From Pseudomonadota bacterium (lineage in GTDB: Bacteria; Pseudomonadota; Alphaproteobacteria; Rhizobiales; Rhizobiaceae), in assembly GCA_023393575.1 (NCBI GenBank), contig JAEWKX010000282.1:1-7957 (forward strand): 7,957 nucleotides of DNA. Reading direction: 5' to 3'. This document shows positions 1-4,819 of the stretch, one piece after another. Position 1 is the stretch's first letter. Every line of letters begins with the position of its first letter. Made by a program: the position numbers and the translations under genes. The notes beneath the pieces were generated by a model. That model searched no databases, was not told the origin of the DNA, and saw only the letters and a list, made by a program, of their open reading frames with translations.

Positions 1-1
1 C

Positions 2-997
2 CTGCCGTGGAACTTCCCGTTCTTCCTCATCGCCCGAAAGCTGGCTCCGGCCCTCGTGACAGGCAACACCATCGTCATCAAGCCGAGCGAAGAGACGCCA
101 ATCAACGCGTTCATCTTCGCAGAGCTCGCCGCAAAATGCGGTCTCCCGAAAGGTGTGTTCAACCTGGTCGGCGGCCGTGGCCGCACCACCGGCGAAGCAC
201 TGGCTGCGCATCCGGGCGTCGACCTCATCACCTTCACCGGCTCCGTTGGTACCGGCTCGCATATCATGCAGATCGCCGGAAAGAACCTCACGCGCGTCAA
301 TCTCGAACTTGGCGGCAAGGCTCCGGCAATTGTGTTGAAGGATGCCGATCTCGATCTCGCAGCCAAAGCAATTTACGACTCGCGTGTCATCAACACCGGT
401 CAGGTCTGCAATTGCGCCGAGCGCGTCTATGTCGAGCGCGAGGTGCATGACGCCCTGGTCGAGAGCCTAACTGCGCTGTTTGAAGCAACGCGCTACGGCG
501 ATCCATCGGCCGAAACCGAGCTTGAGATGGGCGCGCTCATCAGCCAGGCAGGATTCGACAAGGTGTCCGCTGCCGTCGACCTCGCCCGCAAGCAGGGCGC
601 CCGCGTCGTCACCGGCGGCAAGAAGGCGGAAGGCCGCAGAGGGTTCCACTACGAGCCGACCCTGCTGATCGACGCCACTGCCGATATGGACATCATGCGT
701 CGCGAGACGTTTGGCCCCGTTCTGCCGGTTCAGGCAGTCGACAGCCTCGAAGAGGCTATCGCGCTGGCGAACGACTCCGAGTATGGCCTGACCTCTTCTA
801 TCTATACCAGCAACCTGTCCGCAGCGCTGAAGGCATCGCGCGAGCTGAAGTTCGGCGAAACCTACATCAACCGTGAAAATTTCGAGGCGATGCAGGGCTT
901 TCATGCGGGCCGCCGCAAGTCCGGCATCGGTGGCGCCGATGGCAAGCACGGGCTTTACGAGTTCACCGAAACCCACGTCGTCTATATCGCCACCTAG
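2..997 (+). CDS. aldA: AldA-type lactaldehyde/glycolaldehyde dehydrogenase, 5' end cut by window
   Basis: NAD-dependent cytosolic aldehyde dehydrogenase. The E. coli AldA family oxidises L-lactaldehyde to lactate and glycolaldehyde to glycolate. The reading frame is open from base 2 (LPWNFPFFLIARKLAPAL), so the start lies to the left. The visible 331 residues match the C-terminal part of the ~479-residue family, beginning at the cofactor-binding PWNFP motif. Seen in order: IKPSEETP (NAD-binding Lys/Ser/Glu region), FTGSVGTG, the general-base Glu in ELGGKAP (codon 305-307), the catalytic Cys in GQVCNCAERV (codon 407-409), ETFGPVLPV, and an AldA-like C-terminus with NRENFEAMQGFHAG and KSGIGGADGKHG. 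Recalled E. coli AldA is nearly identical in these blocks, so the subfamily call is strong. The true substrate here is uncertain. A role producing or consuming C2-C4 aldehydes or acids fits the downstream pdxA2 and kinase genes, but that is inference. The next gene starts 76 bp downstream on the same strand, so the two are probably co-transcribed. Confidence 0.93.
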   Translation: MPWNFPFFLIARKLAPALVTGNTIVIKPSEETPINAFIFAELAAKCGLPKGVFNLVGGRGRTTGEALAAHPGVDLITFTGSVGTGSHIMQIAGKNLTRVNLELGGKAPAIVLKDADLDLAAKAIYDSRVINTGQVCNCAERVYVEREVHDALVESLTALFEATRYGDPSAETELEMGALISQAGFDKVSAAVDLARKQGARVVTGGKKAEGRRGFHYEPTLLIDATADMDIMRRETFGPVLPVQAVDSLEEAIALANDSEYGLTSSIYTSNLSAALKASRELKFGETYINRENFEAMQGFHAGRRKSGIGGADGKHGLYEFTETHVVYIAT

Positions 998-1073
998 GCG
1001 CGAGCGATCCGTTCGCCGATCCGCGCCATCGGGAAGACCGCTGGCGCAATCCTCCCAACGCCAAGAGAGAAAA

Positions 1074-1493
1074 ATGCTGAAAAAGATCAGGTCCAATTCT
1101 GCCTATGAAGAGAAATATTCCTATAGCCGCGCCATCGTGATCGGCGACTGGGTGCTGGTCTCCAATACGGCTGGCCGCAACCATGCGACCAAGGAAATGC
1201 CGAGCGACCCGCTCGAGCAGATGAAGATGACCATCCACAACATCCAGAAGGCGCTGCAGGCGGCAGGTGCCGATCTTCAGGATGTCGTGCGCGCACGCAT
1301 CTACATTCCCAACCGCGAGCACCATCAGGAACTGCTCGACCACTGGGGTGACGTTTTCCGCGGCATCGACCCGGTCGTGACCATCACCGCCGGCACCCTG
1401 GCTTCGGAAATCTACCTCGTTGAGGTTGAGGTGACCGCCTACAAGGGCGCTCGCAACGAGGCTTGGGAACGCGAAGCGATCTCGCTCGCCTGA
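1074..1493 (+). CDS. RidA/YjgF/UK114-family protein lacking the deaminase arginine
   Basis: Small (139 aa) cytosolic Rid-family protein, a fold that forms trimers with active sites between subunits. The ATG at 1074 follows a purine-rich AGAGAGA at 1064-1070 and gives the usual family length; an open frame further upstream overlaps aldA and is not needed. Family features: DPLEQMKMTIHNIQKALQAAG helix (45-65), the VVRARIYI strand (71-78), and the C-terminal LVEVEVTAY strand (115-123). Gap-free alignment with recalled E. coli RidA puts Val102 where the catalytic Arg105 (FPARSCV) sits, while Glu119 matches Glu120. Canonical RidA uses that Arg to hold the carboxylate of 2-aminoacrylate, so this copy probably does not act as a 2-imino-acid deaminase. 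It more likely belongs to a non-RidA Rid subgroup often found in catabolic operons. The C-terminal tail (ARNEAWEREAISLA) is longer than in E. coli RidA. Probably in one transcript with aldA. The substrate is unknown. Confidence 0.88.
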   Translation: MLKKIRSNSAYEEKYSYSRAIVIGDWVLVSNTAGRNHATKEMPSDPLEQMKMTIHNIQKALQAAGADLQDVVRARIYIPNREHHQELLDHWGDVFRGIDPVVTITAGTLASEIYLVEVEVTAYKGARNEAWEREAISLA

Positions 1494-1501
1494 TCTCGGC
1501 G

Positions 1502-1536
1502 GCACGGCACTAACAGGTACCCGGGAGTTCCCGTGC
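1502..1536 (+). terminator. possible stem-loop after the RidA-family gene
   Basis: GCACGG (1502-1507) and CCGTGC (1531-1536) form a perfect 6-bp inverted repeat beginning 9 bp after the stop codon at 1493. The 23-nt loop holds a smaller CGGGA/TCCCG repeat (1522-1533). There is no T-run after it, so it is at best a weak or Rho-assisted terminator or an mRNA-stabilising hairpin. It is placed where the aldA-Rid transcript would be expected to end. Confidence 0.3.
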
Positions 1537-1586
1537 AATCGAGGACGATCTTGGCGGGGTCAAAAGGAGCCTGCTTACAAAGTGTA

Positions 1587-1651
1587 ACCGGCGGGTGCGG
1601 GCCGGTCCGCGGCGGCCGCACACGCCGCCCCCCTCCCCCCGCTCCGGCGGG
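1587..1651. repeat. cluster of three adjacent GC-rich stem-loops
   Basis: Three perfect inverted repeats lie end to end. ACCGGC/GCCGGT spans 1587-1592 and 1601-1606 (loop 8). GGCGGC/GCCGCC spans 1611-1616 and 1624-1629 (loop 7). CCCGC/GCGGG spans 1638-1642 and 1647-1651 with a TCCG loop, which as RNA is a UNCG-type tetraloop. A C6-T-C6 run (1628-1640) joins the last two. The arrangement resembles a rhizobial intergenic repeat (RIME/REP-like) or a processing or termination region, but I cannot match it to a named element. Confidence 0.45.
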
Positions 1652-1719
1652 AATCGGTAAAGGAGATCGTCGGCCACTTTGATTCTTTGCGAATGGGCAA
1701 CGAGTTCCCAAGGAACCGA

Positions 1720-1748
1720 TTGACGGGCCGAACAAGAGTATGTCCTAT
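1720..1748 (+). promoter_or_regulatory. weak promoter candidate upstream of pdxA2
   Basis: TTGACG at 1720-1725 is a good -35 match. The best -10 at 17-bp spacing is TCCTAT (1743-1748), which matches the consensus at only three positions. It would start transcription about 100 bp before pdxA2. Support is limited to the -35 box and the long gap, so this is tentative. Confidence 0.22.
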
Positions 1749-1857
1749 CCGGACTGCGCAGCGGCCCGGTGGATTAACGCATCCTGTCTGCATCACCTAC
1801 GGCCATCGCAATGCCGTCCCGCTCTCGGCCGGGAAGCGTTGAGGAACGGAGATCTTC

Positions 1858-2814
1858 ATGAGCTACATCATCGGCATCACAATGGGCGACCCCTGCGGCG
1901 TCGGCCCGGAAATCTCCGTGCGCGCACTTGCCGACATGTCACCGGCAGAACGGGAAAGGACCCGGGTCTACGGCAATCTTGCGACACTGGAGGCGGCTCG
2001 CGCGGTGCTCGACATCGACCTCGATCTTTCAGCCCACGTCGTGGATCTTCCGCTCGAAGGGGCGCCGCTCCCCTGGGGGCAACTCGGCCCGGTCTCGGGC
2101 GACGCGTCCTTCCGCTTCATCGAGAAGGCCGTGCGCGACGCCCAAGCGGGTGTGATCGGCTGCATCGTCACCGCACCGATCAACAAGGAGGCACTGAACA
2201 GTGCCGGCCACCACTATGACGGCCATACCGGCATGCTGCGCAGTCTCACCGGATCTAAAGCCGCCTACATGCTGCTCGCGTCCGAACGGTTGAAGGTCAT
2301 TCACGTATCGACCCATGTCTCGCTGCAGGAGGCGATCCGTCGCGCGACTACGGAGCGCGTGCTCGCGACGATTCGAGCGGGCGACGCGCATCTCAGGCGC
2401 GTCGGCTACGCCTCCCCCAGGATCGCCGTCGCGGGCATCAACCCGCATTGCGGCGAGAACGGGCTCTTCGGTACGGAGGACGATGACCAGATCGCCCCCG
2501 CCGTCGCCGCTGCGCGCGCCGAGGGCATCGACGCCCATGGCCCGATATCGGCCGACACCGTGTTCTACCGCGCCTATTCCGGTGCTTTCGACCTGGTCGT
2601 GGCCCAGTATCACGACCAGGGACATATCCCGATCAAGCTCGTCGCTTTCGATACGGCCGTGAACGTCTCCGTAAGCCTGCCGATAGATCGAACCTCCGTG
2701 GACCACGGCACCGCCTTAGACATTGCCGGCAAGGGCATTGCCAACCACAACAACATGAACTCCGCCATTGCATATGCGCGCAAGCTGGTGGCCGGTCGCT
2801 CCGAGCAAGCCTGA
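1858..2814 (+). CDS. pdxA2: PdxA2-type 4-phospho-D-threonate/erythronate 3-dehydrogenase
   Basis: 318-aa cytosolic NAD- and divalent-metal-dependent dehydrogenase of the PdxA family. The ATG is 6 nt after GGAG (1848-1851). N-terminal [10 protein letters not shown] (9-18), TAPINKEAL (105-112), ISADTVF (230-236) and [18 protein letters not shown] (276-293) are family hallmarks. Metal ligands expected from E. coli PdxA (His166, His211, His266) correspond to His153 (STHVSL), His197 (INPHCGENG) and His252 (QYHDQGH). [10 protein letters not shown], in place of the YHDQGLPVLK of vitamin-B6 PdxA, points to PdxA2. In that family the enzyme oxidises 4-phospho-D-threonate (or -erythronate) at C3, and the product decarboxylates to dihydroxyacetone phosphate. 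A DUF1537 kinase lies convergent and 33 bp away, which supports the catabolic assignment over pyridoxal phosphate synthesis. One variation is GHTG (122-125) where many PdxA proteins have GHTE. Paralogous PdxA of B6 synthesis is the main alternative. Confidence 0.9.
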   Translation: MSYIIGITMGDPCGVGPEISVRALADMSPAERERTRVYGNLATLEAARAVLDIDLDLSAHVVDLPLEGAPLPWGQLGPVSGDASFRFIEKAVRDAQAGVIGCIVTAPINKEALNSAGHHYDGHTGMLRSLTGSKAAYMLLASERLKVIHVSTHVSLQEAIRRATTERVLATIRAGDAHLRRVGYASPRIAVAGINPHCGENGLFGTEDDDQIAPAVAAARAEGIDAHGPISADTVFYRAYSGAFDLVVAQYHDQGHIPIKLVAFDTAVNVSVSLPIDRTSVDHGTALDIAGKGIANHNNMNSAIAYARKLVAGRSEQA

Positions 2815-2823
2815 CTTCCTCTC

Positions 2824-2847
2824 AGCCAGTCGATGGCTCCTCGACTG
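2824..2847. terminator. candidate bidirectional stem-loop between convergent pdxA2 and kinase genes
   Basis: CAGTCGA (2827-2833) and TCGACTG (2841-2847) are a perfect 7-bp inverted repeat with a 7-nt loop. It fills most of the 33-bp gap between two convergent stop codons and abuts the kinase stop (2848-2850). An overlapping alternative, AGCCA/TGGCT (2824-2828, 2834-2838), competes with it. Neither strand has a clear T-run after the stem, so efficiency is uncertain. Confidence 0.45.
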
Positions 2848-3876
2848 CTACCGCACGCAAATCTTGGCGGCGACCCCGATCAGGGTATCGGGGGTTCCAA
2901 ATCCCCCGGATTTCGTGACGATGCAAAGTCCCCGGGCATGCGCCAGGCCCAATCCGGGGAGACATTCACCGACCAGGCGGAAACGGTTTATTCCCATTTC
3001 CTCCATGACGGCCTCGGCGGTTGCTCCACCGGTAAGAAGCAGAGTCGACACGGTCCTGCTCACCATAGGCACGACGGCCTTGGCGAGCCTGCGCGATACC
3101 TGCAGCGGGTCGGCGGCCATCGCGGCCGGAACAGCCTGCACCACAGTGATGGCGCCGGTAACCGGCATCGTGTGTGAAACCTCGCCGTTGGGCGCAGCCA
3201 GATAATCGACTTCGAATGCTCCTCGAAGTTCTTCAACCTGGGCAAGCGTGATTGGGTCATGAGAGCCTATCACGAAAAGCGCCGCGCCCCCTGGCAGTTC
3301 CGCAAGCTGAGCGGTCGCCCCGTCTGTCATCGTGTCGGCCAACGCCTCTGCCAGCCCCCGGGCGCCGACGAGAAGATCAAAGCGTGCGGCATCCGACCTC
3401 CCGACCCAGGCATGCAGGTCGTCCTGCGTGAGCGTGTCGGGCACCGTCGCCCGTTCCGCATGCCGGCCAAGACACTCGCGAATGGAGATCGGGCTTGTTA
3501 TCCCGAATCCCTGGACAAGCCCCTGTCTAACGATACGCCCGAAACTCGGTATTGCCGGTGCGACCAACGCGGTTTCGAAAGGCGTGACATCGAGTTCTGC
3601 TGCTATATGCCCCTTCAGCCGCGAGTCGATCTTCTTGAACAACGGCGTCGCGGGCGGAAGCGCGCCAAGAGCTGCAACCGTTCTGTCGCGAGCAACAGAG
3701 ACCTCCAGTTCACGCGATCCGAGATTGACCGCGAGCACGGCCGGTTTGGCTTGAAGAGCTTCGTCGATCGCCTCGACAGTCAAGGCCACTTCCACATGCA
3801 TTCCTCTGGCGGCAAAGGGCGCAGACGCGTCCAATGCTCCTGTCAAATCATCGGCAAGGATGGCGAGCAACGACAT
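2848..3876 (-). CDS. dtnK: DUF1537-family four-carbon acid-sugar kinase (D-threonate/erythronate kinase type)
   Basis: ATP-dependent cytosolic kinase of the DUF1537 family, whose members phosphorylate C4 of threonate or erythronate. Start at 3876 gives MSLLAILADDLTGALD, the family's N-terminal motif, preceded by GGAG (3884-3881) with a short 4-nt spacer. A TTG 14 codons earlier (3918) lacks a ribosome site. In the 342-aa product, residues 1-180 form the substrate domain (ADDLTGALDA 8-17, NLGSRE 51-56, KKIDSRLKGH 81-90, PAIPSFGR 107-114). Residues ~195-342 form the nucleotide domain (FVIGSHDPITLAQ 201-213, GGATA 283-287, LPGLG 306-310, TKSGGFGTPDTL 321-332). At 342 residues it is shorter than many members (around 400 or more), yet all motif blocks are present. 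The product would be the substrate of the convergent pdxA2 gene, so opposite orientation implies separate transcription. Symbol by family; stereochemistry (D-threonate, D-erythronate) is not decided by the sequence. Confidence 0.87.
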   Translation of the reverse strand: MSLLAILADDLTGALDASAPFAARGMHVEVALTVEAIDEALQAKPAVLAVNLGSRELEVSVARDRTVAALGALPPATPLFKKIDSRLKGHIAAELDVTPFETALVAPAIPSFGRIVRQGLVQGFGITSPISIRECLGRHAERATVPDTLTQDDLHAWVGRSDAARFDLLVGARGLAEALADTMTDGATAQLAELPGGAALFVIGSHDPITLAQVEELRGAFEVDYLAAPNGEVSHTMPVTGAITVVQAVPAAMAADPLQVSRRLAKAVVPMVSRTVSTLLLTGGATAEAVMEEMGINRFRLVGECLPGLGLAHARGLCIVTKSGGFGTPDTLIGVAAKICVR

Positions 3877-3987
3877 CACACTCCAGCTGTCATTCCTGAA
3901 ATCGGCGAGCCAGCTCAACCGGAAACACTGGCCTATACCACCACAGAAGCAACGCTGTCCTCACGACAGGAACTGGAAACCGGGATG

Positions 3988-4005
3988 GCGGCCTCACCAG
4001 GCCGC
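3988..4005. repeat. GC-rich hairpin upstream of the kinase gene
   Basis: GCGGCCT (3988-3994) and AGGCCGC (3999-4005) are a perfect 7-bp inverted repeat with a CACC loop, 112 bp upstream of the kinase start. No T-run follows on either strand. It could be a leader hairpin of the kinase mRNA, an operator, or a leftover terminator. Confidence 0.35.
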
Positions 4006-4452
4006 GGATTCTTGCCGCCCTTGATGAAGAGTTCTATCGACCATATGCCACCGCGCAAGGAGCGGGAGTTCGATAAGATCCTGGAACGTGTTGATGCTCT
4101 CGCAATGTGGATCAGATGGCGATCAGCCGACGGTTTTTTCAGCCTGACGCCGGATCCGAGATATCGTCCCCTTTCGCCAGGTGGAATTTTTGACCGAGTA
4201 TATGTGGGCCGCTTCCGGCGCCGTTGCCTGTCGAATACCGGGCAATTCGCATTCGCGAACCCTCCACCTCATGTCGAGACGGCGGCAACGCTTGATGGCG
4301 CGACCTGGATATTCACCTAACCAGCCCCCCGGACGAAGATGACATCGATTTATCGTACGTGATGACTACCGACAAGCAGCGGGAGAGCACCGAGACAAAT
4401 GCAGCGCGGTTGTTTGTCCAGGCAAAGCGAGATGTTTCGGAGTGGAATTCCG

Positions 4453-4511
4453 GAAAAACGACTTCGAGAGCATAGGATGACCATGCGAGAGATGGAATTT
4501 TCTCGTTTTTC
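4453..4511. repeat. 9-bp long-loop inverted repeat
   Basis: GAAAAACGA (4453-4461) and TCGTTTTTC (4503-4511) are perfectly complementary with 41 nt between them. Inside lies a smaller GCAT/ATGC pair (4470-4473, 4483-4486). The right arm carries a T5 run in plus orientation. It ends 26 bp before the promoter candidate and could end plus-strand transcription arriving from the left, but the A/T arms also make chance more likely. Confidence 0.25.
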
Positions 4512-4536
4512 TGCCGGATTTCCCGGCCACGAGCCG

Positions 4537-4565
4537 CGTTAAACACTGATTAACCTAGACTATAT
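4537..4565 (+). promoter_or_regulatory. candidate promoter for the first chemoreceptor gene
   Basis: CTATAT (4560-4565) is an exact match to the -10 hexamer reported for rhizobial housekeeping promoters (CTTGAC-N17-CTATAT). At 17-bp spacing the -35 is CGTTAA (4537-4542), a poor match (three of six). A weak -35 plus a GTTAA-N7-TTAAC inverted repeat (4538-4554) over that position suggests that an activator may assist. The predicted start near 4572 would give an untranslated leader of about 240 nt before 4820. Confidence 0.45.
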
Positions 4566-4581
4566 ACGGTACCGTACATAG
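4560..4581. promoter_or_regulatory. 22-bp near-perfect palindromic operator overlapping the -10 box
   Basis: The centre is the perfect 12-bp palindrome TACGGTACCGTA (4565-4576). Extending outward, 10 of 11 base pairs match (left arm CTATATACGGT, right arm ACCGTACATAG), the only mismatch being 4564/4577. The left arm is the -10 hexamer itself, so a dimer bound here would block RNA polymerase. Size and symmetry are typical of TetR/AcrR-type operators, but no regulator gene is in the window and the binding protein is not identified. Confidence 0.5.
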
Positions 4582-4589
4582 AAATACGA

Positions 4590-4636
4590 GCCGGACACTT
4601 GCCTGTCGGAAAGTCCGGCGCGGATTGCCCGGCAGG
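4590..4636 (+). promoter_or_regulatory. interleaved stem-loops in the chemoreceptor leader
   Basis: Stem A pairs GCCGGAC (4590-4596) with GTCCGGC (4613-4619). Stem B pairs CCTGTCGG (4602-4609) with CCGGCAGG (4629-4636), with one G-U wobble. The 5' arm of B lies in the loop of A and the 3' arm of A lies in the loop of B, so the two could form an H-type pseudoknot or act as alternatives. They sit right after the predicted transcription start. No known riboswitch class is recognised. Confidence 0.3.
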
Positions 4637-4819
4637 AAGATCAGGAGATGATCGTGCCAATCCCTCCACCGATTGCCAGGGCCGCTACCGTTCCATAGGG
4701 GCCGTTCCCACCGACAAGACAACAGCGACCATCCTCTCTCCGCTGCGTCGGAGGCCGAGAGCCCGTGCCCGCTTCCCGCAACGACGATCTTTCATTCACG
4801 TCCACTGAAGGAAAACGCG

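Larger units (their letters stand above)
1494..1857. other. 364-bp intergenic region without a gene
   Basis: No convincing protein or RNA gene was found between the Rid-family gene and pdxA2. Overlapping minus-strand frames (1439-1735, 1575-1796) have Pro/Arg/Gly-rich translations without family features. The stretch holds the 1502-1536 hairpin, a cluster of three GC-rich stem-loops at 1587-1651, a C-rich run at 1628-1640 and a weak promoter-like pair near 1720-1748. The size suggests that pdxA2 may have its own promoter, or that a gene was lost here. Confidence 0.6.
3877..4819. other. 943-bp region without a convincing gene
   Basis: This separates the divergently placed kinase and first chemoreceptor. 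A plus-strand frame runs into it from the antisense of the kinase (to 4320), but its translation has no family features. Short open stretches on both strands (for example 4313-4546 minus) are also unrecognised. One or two stretches look protein-like but are broken by stops, so an eroded gene is possible and not shown. It holds a hairpin at 3988-4005, a T6 run at 4134-4139, a long-range inverted repeat at 4453-4511, and the promoter, operator and leader elements at 4537-4636 listed separately. Confidence 0.55.

Noticed and set aside
997..1027. GGCGCG/CGCGCC inverted repeat and CGATCCG direct repeat between aldA and the Rid gene
   Set aside because: The stem is only 6 bp with a 19-nt loop and no T-run. 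In a short, same-strand spacer this is within chance for GC-rich DNA.
467..1096. 209-aa minus-strand frame over aldA
   Set aside because: It overlaps the catalytic part of aldA and the start of the Rid gene on the other strand, and the translation has no family features.
1439..1796. minus-strand frames in the pre-pdxA2 gap as small genes
   Set aside because: The translations are Pro/Gly/Arg-rich products of the GC hairpin cluster, with no ribosome site and no recognisable similarity.
2029..2706. 225-aa minus-strand frame over pdxA2
   Set aside because: Antisense to a gene with all PdxA metal ligands and motifs; shadow frame.
4131..4140. T6 run as a Rho-independent terminator
   Set aside because: No stable GC-rich stem lies directly before the T-run on the plus strand.
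3259..4320. 353-aa open frame on the plus strand
   Set aside because: Most of it is antisense to the kinase gene, which has clear DUF1537 motifs. The remaining part has no recognisable domain, and there is no convincing ribosome site at its start.
4313..4546. 77-aa minus-strand frame in the large gap
   Set aside because: No family similarity, no good ribosome site, and it overlaps inverted repeats. Kept only as part of the gene-poor region.
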